From Azospirillum sp. TSO22-1 (GTDB taxonomy: Bacteria > Pseudomonadota > Alphaproteobacteria > Azospirillales > Azospirillaceae): a stretch of DNA of 64,000 bases. Position numbers and translations under genes: made by a program. The notes beneath the pieces were generated by a model. The model saw nothing but the letters and a program-made list of their open reading frames with translations, was not told the origin of the DNA and searched no databases. Each line of letters starts with the position of its first letter. Position 1 is the stretch's first letter. Below, piece by piece: positions 18,543-27,589 of this stretch. Location of the stretch: contig NZ_LGQZ01000028.1 in NCBI RefSeq assembly GCF_003116015.1, positions 1 through 64,000 of the forward strand. The letters run 5' to 3'.

Positions 18543-19487
18543 TCAGGCGACGGCGCGCGGCTGATACTCGCACCAGCCCGAGGGCATCAGCGCCGCCGGC
18601 GTGTCCCAGCACCACGCCGAACGGTCGGCGAACAGCGCGCGCAGCAGCTGGTTGTTCAGCGCGTGGCCGGCGCGGCTGCCGTGGTAGCGGCCGAGGATCG
18701 GACCGCCGGCCAAGTACAGGTCGCCGACCGCGTCGAGAACCTTGTGGCGGACGAACTCGTCTGGGCTGCGCAGCCCCTCGGTGTTGAGCACGCGGTCCTG
18801 CTCCTCATCGACCACCACCGCGTTGTCGAGCGAACCGCCGCGGGCGAGGCCGGCGTTGCGCATGGCCTCCACGTCGCGCAGGAAGCAGAAGGTGCGGGCG
18901 TCGCCGATCTCGTCGCCGAAGGCGCCGGCCGACAGCTCGAAGTGGAGGGCCTGCTGGCCGATCACCGTGCTGCCGTAGTCGATCTCGAAGCTGAACTCCG
19001 GGCGCTCCGACGGCATCAGGCTCGCGGTCACCAGGCCGTTGCCGACGGTGACCGGCTTCAGCACGCGGATCACGCGGCGCGGCGCATCCTGCTCGACCCG
19101 GCCGGTGCGCTCGATGGCGGCGACGAAGGAAGCGGAGCTGCCGTCCATGATCGGCACTTCCGGGCCGTCGATGGCGAGGACCGCGTTGTCGATGCCGCAG
19201 CCGGACAACGCCGCCAGGACATGCTCCACCGTGCCGACCGTCGTGCCTTCGGCGTTGCCGAGCACGGTGCACAGGCGGGTGTCCACGACGTTGGCGTAGG
19301 TCGCGGGAATGCGGGCGGCGAAGCCGCGCTTGTCGGTGCGGATGAAGGTGATGCCGGCGTCCGGCGCCGCGGGGGAGATGGTCAGAACCGCCTTCGCGCC
19401 GGAGTGCAGTCCGATGCCGGTGAGGCGAATGACAGACTTCAGCGTGTGCTGAAACATCCCGTCCGTATTACCACCGATATGAGTCAC
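18543..19487 (-). CDS. lpxC: UDP-3-O-acyl-N-acetylglucosamine deacetylase LpxC
   Basis: A 314-residue zinc amidase that catalyses the first committed step of lipid A synthesis in the cytosol. Motifs: TLKSVIRLTGIGLHSG near the start, TVEHVLAAL with the first zinc histidine, PIMDGSSASF, TFCFLRDVEAM, and HKVLDAVGDLYLAG with the second zinc histidine and aspartate. The start is either GTG 19487, which follows an AGGACG site, or ATG 19457 ten codons later; the conserved region begins after both. It has its own 300-base upstream gap after ftsZ, so it may have its own promoter as well as read-through. Confidence 0.95.
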   Translation of the reverse strand: MTHIGGNTDGMFQHTLKSVIRLTGIGLHSGAKAVLTISPAAPDAGITFIRTDKRGFAARIPATYANVVDTRLCTVLGNAEGTTVGTVEHVLAALSGCGIDNAVLAIDGPEVPIMDGSSASFVAAIERTGRVEQDAPRRVIRVLKPVTVGNGLVTASLMPSERPEFSFEIDYGSTVIGQQALHFELSAGAFGDEIGDARTFCFLRDVEAMRNAGLARGGSLDNAVVVDEEQDRVLNTEGLRSPDEFVRHKVLDAVGDLYLAGGPILGRYHGSRAGHALNNQLLRALFADRSAWCWDTPAALMPSGWCEYQPRAVA

Positions 19488-19793
19488 GGCAACGTCCTGA
19501 TTTGATCTCGTCTGCGGGGTTCACCAACAATCCTGATCAGCCATCGGTTCGCAGCGGACGATTGATCGACTTGGCAAAACACCACGCTTGCTACCTATCA
19601 CCGGGACTCGGACAGGACAAATCACTCTTTATTACGGTTTGTTGCAATCGCATAGGCGGGTCGGACAGGGCGTACCCCGGACACGCCAAGGAGACCTCCG
19701 GGGCGGATACGCCCCGGAGGCAAGTCAAGGAAGGTCTCGGATGCTGCCCGCCGGCCTTGGGGAGAGGCCGCCGCCGGCGGGGTGCCCGCGTGC
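19488..19793. other. Intergenic region between ftsZ and lpxC
   Basis: This 306-base gap holds a perfect 11-bp GC hairpin at 19695-19720 close to the ftsZ end and a less regular GC hairpin at about 19748-19782. The lpxC-proximal part is AT-richer and probably contains the lpxC promoter. No gene is seen. Confidence 0.5.
19695..19720 (-). terminator. Perfect hairpin after ftsZ, possible attenuator or terminator
   Basis: 11-bp perfect stem with a 4-base loop (GATA on the plus strand), 73 bases past the ftsZ stop. There is no T-tract, so it may be an mRNA-stabilising hairpin or a partial terminator between ftsZ and lpxC. Confidence 0.45.
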
Positions 19794-21548
19794 TCAGTTG
19801 GCCTGGCGGCGCAGGAAGGCCGGGATGTCCAGCACGTCTTCCTCGGCCGCGTGCAGCTTCGGCTGCGGAGCGGCCTGGATGCCGAGGCTCGGCTGCTGCG
19901 GCGCCTGCTGCACCGGCTGGTGGTGGTGCACCGGCTGCTGCATGGGCTGCGGCGGCGCCATCATCGGGGCCGGCTGCTGTTGCGGCACGGGCTGCGGGGC
20001 CGGCTCGTCGCGCCGGGCGCTGCGGCCCAGGCCGGTGACGAGGCCGAACAGCGACATGCGCTTCTTCGCCTGGGCGTCCGGGGTGTCGGCCACCGGCGCC
20101 ACCGGGGCGGCGGTCGGGGCGGTCAGCGGACGCGGGCCGGGATCGACGGCCTTCGGCGGGATGAAGGCGCCTTCGCGGCGCTCGGCGTGCAGCGAGCCGG
20201 CCGGCGCGGTGGCCTGGACCGGGGCGTGCGCGACCGGGGCCGGAGCGGCTTCGTACTGCACCGGCTGGGCGGCCGGCGCCTCGTAAGCGACCGGGGCCGG
20301 GGCAACCTCCTGCTGGACCGGGGCGGCCGGCTGGGCGACCGGGGCTTCCATGGCGAAGGCGGTCGCCGCGGTGGCGATCGGCTGCGCCTTCAGGGCCGAG
20401 GCGGTGGCGGCGGTCGGGACGGCCGGCATCGGGGCGGCGCTGGCGAGGCCGGCGATGCCGCTGACCGGGGCCGCGGCGGCCGGGGCGGTGGCGCCGAGGC
20501 CCGGGGCGCCCGGCTTGCGGGTGCGGTCGGAGACCACCGACAGGTTCACCGGGTGCGCCGCGGTGCGCGGGTGGGCCATGGCAGCCGCGTCGATGCCGGT
20601 GGCGACCACCGACACGCGCATCAGGCCTTCCATCGAGCTGTCGAAGGTCGAGCCGAAGATGATGTTGGCGTCCGGGTCGACCTCGTCGCGGATGCGGTTG
20701 GCCGCCTCGTCGACCTCAAACAGGGTCATGTCGTAACCGCCGGTGATGTTGATGAGGACGCCGCGCGCCCCCTTCATCGACACGTCGTCGAGCAGCGGGT
20801 TGGAGATGGCGGCCTCGGCGGCCTCGATGGCGCGGCGGTCGCCGGTGGCCTCGCCGGTGCCCATCATCGCCTTGCCCATCTCGGTCATCACCGAGCGGAT
20901 GTCGGCGAAGTCCAGGTTGATCAGGCCGGGCATGACCATCAGGTCGGTCACGCCGCGCACGCCGGAGTGCAGCACGTCGTCGGCCATCTTGAAGGCGTCG
21001 GCGAACGTGGTCTTCTCGTTGGCGATGCGGAAGAGGTTCTGGTTCGGGATGATGATCAGTGTGTCGACGTACTGCTGCAGCTCGGCGATGCCGCTCTCCG
21101 CCAGGCGCATGCGGTGCGCGCCCTCGAAGTGGAACGGCTTGGTCACCACGCCGATGGTCAGGATGCCGCGCTCGCGGGCCGCGCGCGCGATGACCGGGGC
21201 GGCGCCGGTGCCGGTGCCGCCGCCCATGCCGGCGGTGATGAACACCATGTTGGAGCCGTCGAGGTACGACACGATGTCGTTGACCTGCTCCTCGGCGGCG
21301 GCGCGGCCGACGTCCGGCTTCGAGCCGGCGCCCAGGCCCCGCGTCGTGGCGGTGCCCAGCTGGAGGCGCTTCTCGCACAGCGAGCCCTTCAGCGCCTGCG
21401 CGTCGGTGTTGCCGACCACGAAGTCGACGCCTTCCAGGTTCGACTTGATCATGTTGTTGACGGCGTTGCCGCCGGCGCCGCCGACGCCGAACACGGTGAT
21501 GCGCGGCTTCAGCTCGGTCTCGATGGGGGGGATGCTGACGTTGATCAT
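19794..21548 (-). CDS. ftsZ: Cell division GTPase FtsZ
   Basis: A 584-residue tubulin homolog that forms the division ring. The GTPase core (residues 15-325) has [13 protein letters not shown], the tubulin signature [13 protein letters not shown], and the [11 protein letters not shown] segment. A very long Pro/Ala/Gln-rich linker (about 330-565, with [17 protein letters not shown] runs) leads to the conserved C-terminal peptide [14 protein letters not shown] that binds FtsA and other partners. Long linkers are common in alphaproteobacteria; this one is at the long end. It is preceded by ftsA with 92 bases between them, probably with an extra promoter. Confidence 0.97.
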   Translation of the reverse strand: MINVSIPPIETELKPRITVFGVGGAGGNAVNNMIKSNLEGVDFVVGNTDAQALKGSLCEKRLQLGTATTRGLGAGSKPDVGRAAAEEQVNDIVSYLDGSNMVFITAGMGGGTGTGAAPVIARAARERGILTIGVVTKPFHFEGAHRMRLAESGIAELQQYVDTLIIIPNQNLFRIANEKTTFADAFKMADDVLHSGVRGVTDLMVMPGLINLDFADIRSVMTEMGKAMMGTGEATGDRRAIEAAEAAISNPLLDDVSMKGARGVLINITGGYDMTLFEVDEAANRIRDEVDPDANIIFGSTFDSSMEGLMRVSVVATGIDAAAMAHPRTAAHPVNLSVVSDRTRKPGAPGLGATAPAAAAPVSGIAGLASAAPMPAVPTAATASALKAQPIATAATAFAMEAPVAQPAAPVQQEVAPAPVAYEAPAAQPVQYEAAPAPVAHAPVQATAPAGSLHAERREGAFIPPKAVDPGPRPLTAPTAAPVAPVADTPDAQAKKRMSLFGLVTGLGRSARRDEPAPQPVPQQQPAPMMAPPQPMQQPVHHHQPVQQAPQQPSLGIQAAPQPKLHAAEEDVLDIPAFLRRQAN

Positions 21549-21640
21549 GTAAGCCTCTCCTCAGCCTTCCTTGGTTTCGTTCTCGTGTGTTGCTCGCAAG
21601 TGCCGGTTGGTTCCGGCGGTTTCTTAGGCACGTCTTTCGG

Positions 21641-22909
21641 CTACAGGTTCTCCCGCAGCCACATCCCGACCCGGCCCCAGATGCCGCCGCCGGACACCGC
21701 CTCGTGGACGGAGACCGGCAGTTCGGTGGGGTGGCGGACGGCATGGATCAGCAGGCCGGCGGCGGTCGAGAAGGCCGGGCCGCCGTTGGCGTCGGCCAAA
21801 CCGCCGATGCGCGTCGGCCGGCCGAGCCGGACCTGCTTGTCGAGGATGAGCTGGGCCAGCTCGCGGGTGCCCGGCAGCTGGCTGGCGCCGCCGGTGAGCA
21901 CCACGCGGCGCCCGGCCAGCTTGGCGAAGCCCGACTGCTCCAGGCGGGAGCGGACCAGCTCGAAGATCTCTTCCAGGCGCGGCTGGATGATGCGGACCAG
22001 CAGCGATTTGGGCACGTGGTTGCCCGACGCGCGCTCCTCCTCGCCGACCTGGGGGACGTCGATCATCTCGCGCTCGTCGGCGGCGCTGGCCATGGCGCTG
22101 CCGTACAGCGTCTTCATGCGCTCGGCGTGGACGACCGGCGTGGTCAGGCCGCGGGCGATGTCGTTGGTGACGTGGCTGCCGCCGACCGGGATGCAGTCGG
22201 TCCACACCATCCGGCCCTCGAAGAAGACCGAGATCGTCGTGGTGCCGCCGCCCATGTCGATGCAGGCGACGCCCAGCTCCATCTCGTCCTCGACCAGCGT
22301 GGCCAGCGCCGAGGCGTAGGGGCTGACCACCATGCTCTCGATGTCCAGGTGGCAGCGGTTGACGCAGGTCTGCAGGTTGCGCACCGCGCCGGCGGCGGCG
22401 GTGATGACGTGGACGTGCACGGCCAGACGGTCGCCGTACATCCCCCGGGGATCGCGGATGCCGCGGTTGCCGTCCAGCGAGAAGCCCACCGGCAGCGCGT
22501 GGATCAGCGTGGACTCCGCGCCGACCTGCAGGCCGCGGGCGTGCGCCATGGCGCGGCGGACGTCGCTGTCGGTCACCTCCTGGCCGGGCACCGAGACCTC
22601 GGCGTTGAAGGTGTGCGAGACCGGGTAGCCGCCCGAGACGTTGACCACCACGTCGCGGATCGTCTCGCCGGCCATTTGCTCGGCGGCGTGGACGGCGGCG
22701 CCGATGGAGGTCTCGGCCGCTTCCATGTCGATGATGGCGCCGGCGCGCACGCCGGCGGCAAGCTGGTGGCCGACGCCGACGACCTTGACCGAGCCCTGCT
22801 CCTCGTGCCGCGCGATGAAGCAGCACACCTTGGTCGAGCCGACGTCGAGCGCGGCGACGACGCCACCGCGCGTCGGCCGCTTCGGCTTCTTCCCGCCATT
22901 GAAGCCCAT
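21641..22909 (-). CDS. ftsA: Cell division protein FtsA
   Basis: A 422-residue actin-fold ATPase that tethers FtsZ to the membrane. Motifs: VAALDVGSTKVCCFIAR (phosphate 1), CIDMGGGTTTISVFFEGRMVWTD (phosphate 2), VVLTGGASQLPG (adenosine), and a short amphipathic C-terminal helix (RVGMWLRENL) for membrane binding. The ATG at 22909 has an AGGGGT site 8-13 bases upstream; a GTG three codons earlier is possible. The gene follows ftsQ with about 28 bases between them. Confidence 0.95.
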   Translation of the reverse strand: MGFNGGKKPKRPTRGGVVAALDVGSTKVCCFIARHEEQGSVKVVGVGHQLAAGVRAGAIIDMEAAETSIGAAVHAAEQMAGETIRDVVVNVSGGYPVSHTFNAEVSVPGQEVTDSDVRRAMAHARGLQVGAESTLIHALPVGFSLDGNRGIRDPRGMYGDRLAVHVHVITAAAGAVRNLQTCVNRCHLDIESMVVSPYASALATLVEDEMELGVACIDMGGGTTTISVFFEGRMVWTDCIPVGGSHVTNDIARGLTTPVVHAERMKTLYGSAMASAADEREMIDVPQVGEEERASGNHVPKSLLVRIIQPRLEEIFELVRSRLEQSGFAKLAGRRVVLTGGASQLPGTRELAQLILDKQVRLGRPTRIGGLADANGGPAFSTAAGLLIHAVRHPTELPVSVHEAVSGGGIWGRVGMWLRENL

Positions 22910-22937
22910 CTTCAGCACCCCTTGGCCTCTTCGGTCA

Positions 22938-23861
22938 TCAGGTCTTCTTCCCCGGCTTCTTCTTCTCGTCTTCCATGCCCGGCAGGATGACGGTCGTCTG
23001 CAGCACCATGCGGTCGGCTTGGCGCAGGTCAACCGCAACGATGTCGCGGTCGAGCACCTTGCCGGTGGCGTCCATGTCGGCGAGCTGGCGCAACGCCGTC
23101 AGCACGCCGCCCTCGGGCAGCTTGACGACGACGCCGTTGTCGAGCGTGAGGTTCCAGCGCCGGTCGCCCACCCAGGTCGCGGCCTTCAGCCGCTTGGCGA
23201 CGGCGGGCACGCGCTCCAGCGCCGCCAGCAGCTTCTGCACCTGGCCCGGCGCGTTGGCGCCGACGACCTGCGGCAGCCGCTCGACGTCGCGGTTGCCGCG
23301 GCGCGCCAGCTCGGCGGCGTCGGCCAGCGGGCGGCCCTCGCGGTCGATGACGGTGAACCGGCGGTCGTTCTGCCAGATCGCCATCGGTTCGCGCTCGGAC
23401 AGGCGGACGTACAGCGTGTCGGGCAGGTGCCGCTCGATGGCCGCCGACGCCACCCAGGGCAGTTGCTCCAGCCGGGCCTTGGCCTCGGCGAGGTCGAGGT
23501 CGAGGATCGGCGCGCCGCGCTCGACGCCCAGCGTCCGCAGGATGATCTCCGGCTCGGTCGCGGTGCGGCCGTGCACCGCCACGTCGTTGACCGACAGCCC
23601 GGCACCGGCGCTGGCGGTGATGAAGGCGCTGCGCGCCTCGGCGATGGCCAGGCCCAGCGTGCCGGCGCGCAGGTGCCACGCCGCGAACCCGGCCAGCGCC
23701 ACCACCGGCACCAGCAGCAGCGCCACCTTCAGCGCCGGCTTGGCCCAGCGCGGGAAGGCGCGGCGGCGGTTGCCGCGCTGGGCGGCGTGCGCCATGGCGC
23801 GCGGCGGCGCCGGCGTCTCGCTTCTGGGGGTGCGGGGCGGGGCGCTCAGCCGTGCTGACAT
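22938..23861 (-). CDS. ftsQ: Cell division protein FtsQ
   Basis: A 307-residue bitopic membrane protein with a basic cytoplasmic N-terminus (1-43), one transmembrane helix (about 44-66, VALLLVPVVALAGFAAWHL), a periplasmic POTRA domain and a beta domain (AWWxRR-like IERHLPDTLYVRLSEREPMAIW). FtsQ links early and late division proteins through FtsB and FtsL. It starts inside the last 16 bases of ddl, so the two are translationally linked. The C-terminus is Lys-rich. Confidence 0.93.
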   Translation of the reverse strand: MSARLSAPPRTPRSETPAPPRAMAHAAQRGNRRRAFPRWAKPALKVALLLVPVVALAGFAAWHLRAGTLGLAIAEARSAFITASAGAGLSVNDVAVHGRTATEPEIILRTLGVERGAPILDLDLAEAKARLEQLPWVASAAIERHLPDTLYVRLSEREPMAIWQNDRRFTVIDREGRPLADAAELARRGNRDVERLPQVVGANAPGQVQKLLAALERVPAVAKRLKAATWVGDRRWNLTLDNGVVVKLPEGGVLTALRQLADMDATGKVLDRDIVAVDLRQADRMVLQTTVILPGMEDEKKKPGKKT

Positions 23862-24793
23862 GCCGCGTTCTCCACCAGCCAGCTCACCAGCGCGCCGTAG
23901 GAGATGCCCACGTGCGCCGCCTGTTCGGGGACCAGCGACAGCGGCGTCATGCCGGGCTGGTTGTTGATCTCCAGGAAGTACAGGCCCTCGGTGCCGGGCT
24001 TCGAATCGTCCCAGCGGAAGTCGCTGCGCGACACGCCGCGGCAGCCCAGCGTCTCGTGCGCCAGGACGGCGACGCGCCTGGCCTCCTCGGCGACGGCGTC
24101 CGGAATGGCGGCGGGCAGCGTGTGCACGGCGTGGCCGGCGCTGTACTTGGCGGTGTAGTCGTAGAGCTGCGCCTCGAAGACGATCTCGGTGACGGTCAGC
24201 GCCCTGGTGTCTTTACCGCCTGCGCCCATCACCGCGACGGTCAGCTCGCGGCCGGGGATGAACTCCTCGACCAGGGCGCGCTCGCCGAAGGTCCAGGCGT
24301 CGCCGACCGGGCTGTTCTGCCCCTCGCGCACCAGCGTGACGCCGACGGTCGAGCCTTCGTCCACCGGCTTGACGATGTAGGGGGCGGGCATCGGGTGCGA
24401 ACCGCCGGTCAGCTCGCCCTTGGTCAGCACGAGGCCCTTGGGCGAGCGCACGCCGACCGAGTCCAGCACGCGCTTGGTCATCACCTTGTCCATGGCGATG
24501 GCCGAGGCGCGCACGCCCGAGTGCGTGTAGGGCAGCCCGAGGAACTCCAGCACGCCCTGGATGGTGCCGTCCTCGCCGCCGCGCCCGTGCAGCGCGTTGA
24601 ACACCACGTCCGGCCGCGGAGTGCCAAGCGCTGCGACGAGACCCATGAGATCGCGCTGCACGTCCACCGCGGTGACGGAGTAGCCTTCCTCCTCCAGCGC
24701 CTTGGCGACGCCGGCGCCGGAGACGAGCGACACCTCGCGCTCGGCCGACCAGCCGCCCATCAGGACCGCGACGTGCTTCTTGCGGCCAGTCAT
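23846..24793 (-). CDS. ddl: D-alanine--D-alanine ligase
   Basis: A 315-residue ATP-grasp enzyme that makes D-Ala-D-Ala for the peptidoglycan pentapeptide in the cytosol. Motifs: VAVLMGGWSAEREVSLVSG at the start, NALHGRGGEDGTIQG, PYIVKPVDEGSTVGV, and FLEINNQPGMTPLS with the metal-binding Glu/Asn residues. Length is normal for a DdlB-type enzyme. The ATG at 24793 gives the conserved N-terminus; the reading frame continues upstream only through an intergenic repeat. Confidence 0.96.
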   Translation of the reverse strand: MTGRKKHVAVLMGGWSAEREVSLVSGAGVAKALEEEGYSVTAVDVQRDLMGLVAALGTPRPDVVFNALHGRGGEDGTIQGVLEFLGLPYTHSGVRASAIAMDKVMTKRVLDSVGVRSPKGLVLTKGELTGGSHPMPAPYIVKPVDEGSTVGVTLVREGQNSPVGDAWTFGERALVEEFIPGRELTVAVMGAGGKDTRALTVTEIVFEAQLYDYTAKYSAGHAVHTLPAAIPDAVAEEARRVAVLAHETLGCRGVSRSDFRWDDSKPGTEGLYFLEINNQPGMTPLSLVPEQAAHVGISYGALVSWLVENAACQHG

Positions 24794-24804
24794 GGCGCGC
24801 CTCC

Positions 24805-24938
24805 AATCCCTCTCCCGTCCCGGGAGAGGGTGGCCGCGGAGCGGCCGGGTGAGGGTAGGGCGAGGATCCTTGCGCTGACCCTCACCCTCCCGCTCTTCGA
24901 GCGGGCCCCTCCCTCTCCCGGGGCGGGAGAGGGGATTC
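24805..24938. repeat. REP-like inverted repeat between ddl and murB
   Basis: The 160-base gap is filled by a nearly symmetrical arrangement of two CTCTCCCG...CGGGAGAG hairpins (about 24810-24829 and 24912-24933), two further CCGC/CGGG stems and a GTGAGGGT/ACCCTCAC pair (about 24849 and 24878). The whole can fold as one large structure. It lies inside an otherwise tightly packed operon, so it is likely transcribed. Confidence 0.75.
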
Positions 24939-24953
24939 GAGCGTCCTTGCGAA

Positions 24954-25892
24954 TCACGCCGCACCGCCTTTCGGTACACCGATCCGCTTGATCTCCCACT
25001 CCAGCTCGACGCCGGAGGTCTCGCGCACGCGGCGGCGCACCTCCTCGCCGAGGTTCTCCAGGTCGGCGGCGCTGGCCGACCCGAGGTTGAGCAGGAAGTT
25101 GCAGTGCTTCTCCGACACCTGGGCGTCGCCGACGCGCAGGCCGCGGCAGCCGGCCTCGTCGATCAGCTGCCACGCCTTCTTCTCGCCGGCCGGGTTCTTG
25201 AAGGTGGAACCGCCGGTGCGCGAGCGGACCGGCTGGGTGTCGCCGCGCTTGTCGTTGATCTCGGCCATGCGCCGCGCGATGGCGAGCGGGTCGTCCTCGC
25301 CGCCCTCCAGCACCGCGCCGGTGAAGATGAAGTCCTCGGGCACCGCGCAGTGGCGGTAGGTGAAGCCCATGGCCTCGTTGGAAATCGTGTGCAGGTTGCC
25401 CTGGCGGTCCACCGCCTGGGCGGCGGCCAGCACGTCCCGGGTCTCGCGGCCGTAGGCGCCGCCGTTCATGCGGAGCGCGCCGCCGATGGTGCCGGGGATG
25501 CCCGACAGGAACTCCAGCCCGGATATCCCGGCGTCGCGCGCCACCGTCGCCACGTGCAGGTCGAGCGCGGCGCCGCCGGCGGTGACGCGGGTGCCCGCCG
25601 TCTCGATGCCGGCGAAACCGCGGCCCAGGCGGATCACCACGCCCGGCACGCCGCCGTCGCGGATCAGCAGGTTCGACGCCACGCCGACCACCGTCACCGG
25701 CACCTCGTCCGGCAGCGCCGCCAGGAACTCGGCGAGGTCCTCGGTGTCGGCGGGGCGGAACATCACCTCGGCGTTGCCGCCGACGCGGAACCACGTGACG
25801 CCGGCCAGCGGCGCGTCGGCGGACAGCCGGCCGCGGCACTTCGGCATCAGGTCGATGAGGTGGAAATTGGTCATGGCGAGCGCGGCCGTCAT
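24954..25892 (-). CDS. murB: UDP-N-acetylenolpyruvoylglucosamine reductase MurB
   Basis: A 312-residue FAD enzyme that reduces enolpyruvyl-UDP-GlcNAc to UDP-MurNAc in the cytosol. Motifs: [64 protein letters not shown] with the catalytic serine, and [15 protein letters not shown] near the end. It is the short (type II-like) form. The start ATG overlaps the murC stop as ATGA and has an ideal GGGAGGA site with 5-base spacing, so a longer frame was rejected. Confidence 0.96.
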   Translation of the reverse strand: MTAALAMTNFHLIDLMPKCRGRLSADAPLAGVTWFRVGGNAEVMFRPADTEDLAEFLAALPDEVPVTVVGVASNLLIRDGGVPGVVIRLGRGFAGIETAGTRVTAGGAALDLHVATVARDAGISGLEFLSGIPGTIGGALRMNGGAYGRETRDVLAAAQAVDRQGNLHTISNEAMGFTYRHCAVPEDFIFTGAVLEGGEDDPLAIARRMAEINDKRGDTQPVRSRTGGSTFKNPAGEKKAWQLIDEAGCRGLRVGDAQVSEKHCNFLLNLGSASAADLENLGEEVRRRVRETSGVELEWEIKRIGVPKGGAA

Positions 25893-27313
25893 CCAGTCCT
25901 CCCGGTTCCATAGAGCTTGTCGAGTTCGCCCGGCAGGGCGTTCGCCCACTGCGTGATGTTGCCGGCCCCCAGGCAGACCACGAAGTCGCCCGGGCGCGCC
26001 ATGTCGCGCACCATCTGCGGCAGCTCCTCGGGGCCGTGCAGCGGGATGACGTGGCGGTGGCCGTGCATGCGCAGGCCCTCGACCAGGGCGTCGCGGTTGA
26101 CGTTCGGCACGGGCTGCTCACCGGCGGCGTAGACGTCGGCGACGATCACCGCGTCGGCGTCGTTGAAGCAGGTGCAGAACTCCTCGAACAGGCTGGCGAG
26201 GCGCGAGTAGCGGTGCGGCTGCACGACGGCGATGGTGCGGCCCTTGCCGGCGGTGCGCGCGGCGCGCAGCACGGCGGCGATCTCCACCGGGTGGTGGCCG
26301 TAATCATCGATGACCGTGACGCCGTTGGCGACGCCGGTGCGGGTGAAGCGGCGCTTGACCCCCTGGAAGCTGGTGAAGCTGTCGCGCATCGCCTCGTTGG
26401 GGATGCCCATCTCGTGGCCGACGGCGAAGGCGGCCAGCGCGTTCTGCACGTTGTGCGGCCCGTACATCGGCAGCCGCACGCCGGACAGCGTCGCCGACTG
26501 GCCGGTGGTGCGGTCGGTGATGATGACGTCGAAGACGGCGCCTTCGGCACCGAGCCGCACGTTGTCGGCGCGCACGTCGGCCTGCGGCGAGAAGCCGTAG
26601 GTGATGATGCGGCGGTCGGACACGCGCGGGATCATCGCCTGCACCTCGGGGTGGTCGATGCACAGCGCCGCGAAGCCGTAGAACGGGATGTTCTGGACGA
26701 AGGTGTCGAAGGCGGCGCGCTCGTGCTCGAAGGTGCCGTAGTGGTCCAGGTGCTCCGGGTCCATGTTGGTGACGACCGCGATGCAGGCCGGCAGCTTGGT
26801 GAAGGTGCCGTCGGACTCGTCGGCCTCCACCACCATCCAGTCGCCGGAGCCGAGGCGGGTGTTGGTGCCGTAGGCGTTGATGATGCCGCCGTTGATCACG
26901 GTGGGGTCCAGCCCGGCGTGCTCCAGCATGTGGCCGACCATGGAGGTGGTCGTGGTCTTGCCGTGCGTGCCGCCGATGGCGATCGCCCACTTCAGGCGCA
27001 TCAGCTCGCCCAGCATCTCGGCGCGGCGCACCACCGGGATCATGCCGGAGCGGGCGGCGACGACCTCCGGGTTGTCCTTCTTGACGGCCGAGGAGACGAC
27101 GACCACGGCGGCGGAGCCGAGGTTCTCGCCCCGGTGGCCGATGGCGACGGGGATGCCGAGGTCGCGCAGGCGCTTGACGTTGGCGCTCTCCGCGATGTCC
27201 GAGCCCTGCACGGCATAGCCCAGGTTCTTCAGCACCTCGGCGATGCCGCTCATGCCGATGCCGCCGATGCCGACGAAGTGGATCGTGCCGATGGAGAGGG
27301 GGAGAGCGCGCAT
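25889..27313 (-). CDS. murC: UDP-N-acetylmuramate--L-alanine ligase MurC
   Basis: A 474-residue cytosolic Mur ligase that adds L-Ala to UDP-MurNAc. Motifs: [16 protein letters not shown] at the N-terminus, the ATP loop [13 protein letters not shown] near residue 110, [14 protein letters not shown], and [14 protein letters not shown] typical of MurC. It is separated by 21 bases from a small unknown gene that couples it to murG, and its stop overlaps murB. Confidence 0.96.
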   Translation of the reverse strand: MRALPLSIGTIHFVGIGGIGMSGIAEVLKNLGYAVQGSDIAESANVKRLRDLGIPVAIGHRGENLGSAAVVVVSSAVKKDNPEVVAARSGMIPVVRRAEMLGELMRLKWAIAIGGTHGKTTTTSMVGHMLEHAGLDPTVINGGIINAYGTNTRLGSGDWMVVEADESDGTFTKLPACIAVVTNMDPEHLDHYGTFEHERAAFDTFVQNIPFYGFAALCIDHPEVQAMIPRVSDRRIITYGFSPQADVRADNVRLGAEGAVFDVIITDRTTGQSATLSGVRLPMYGPHNVQNALAAFAVGHEMGIPNEAMRDSFTSFQGVKRRFTRTGVANGVTVIDDYGHHPVEIAAVLRAARTAGKGRTIAVVQPHRYSRLASLFEEFCTCFNDADAVIVADVYAAGEQPVPNVNRDALVEGLRMHGHRHVIPLHGPEELPQMVRDMARPGDFVVCLGAGNITQWANALPGELDKLYGTGRTG

Positions 27314-27334
27314 GGTCCGGTTACCCGTGTTCGG

Positions 27335-27589
27335 TCAAACGTGGCCGCGACGTAGCATCAGCCGCAGCGTCGCGTCCACCGCGTCGTCGGACAGGGCGGC
27401 CGGCAGCGGCACGGCGCCTGTGACAACGTGCAGGCGGTCGCGCAGGAAACCGTGCTCGGCGACCTCGCGCGGCAGCAGCGGGCACTCCGGCCGCAGGCCC
27501 CAGCTGCGTTCGGAGCGGGTCAGCTCGGCCGGCCACTCCTGCAGCGGGCGGGGGTTACGTCGCGTGGGTGTGCGCGCTTTGCTGATCAT
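27335..27589 (-). CDS. Uncharacterised 84-residue protein coupled between murG and murC
   Basis: The ATG at 27589 overlaps the TGA of murG as ATGA, and the stop lies 21 bases before murC, so this frame fills exactly the space between two essential genes. The protein is basic at the N-terminus (SKARTPTRRNPRPLQEWPAEL), has a PECPLLPREVAEHGFLRDRLHVVTG middle, and ends in a helix (DDAVDATLRLMLRRGHV). It has no membrane segment or signal peptide. I do not recognise a family, and the standard dcw cluster has no gene here. Codon use fits the neighbours. Translational coupling is the main reason to call it real. Confidence 0.7.
   Translation of the reverse strand: MISKARTPTRRNPRPLQEWPAELTRSERSWGLRPECPLLPREVAEHGFLRDRLHVVTGAVPLPAALSDDAVDATLRLMLRRGHV

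Noticed and set aside
18262..18615. A minus-strand frame overlapping the lpxC end and its terminator
   Set aside because: It runs through a rho-independent terminator and the lpxC reading frame; the translation is low complexity.
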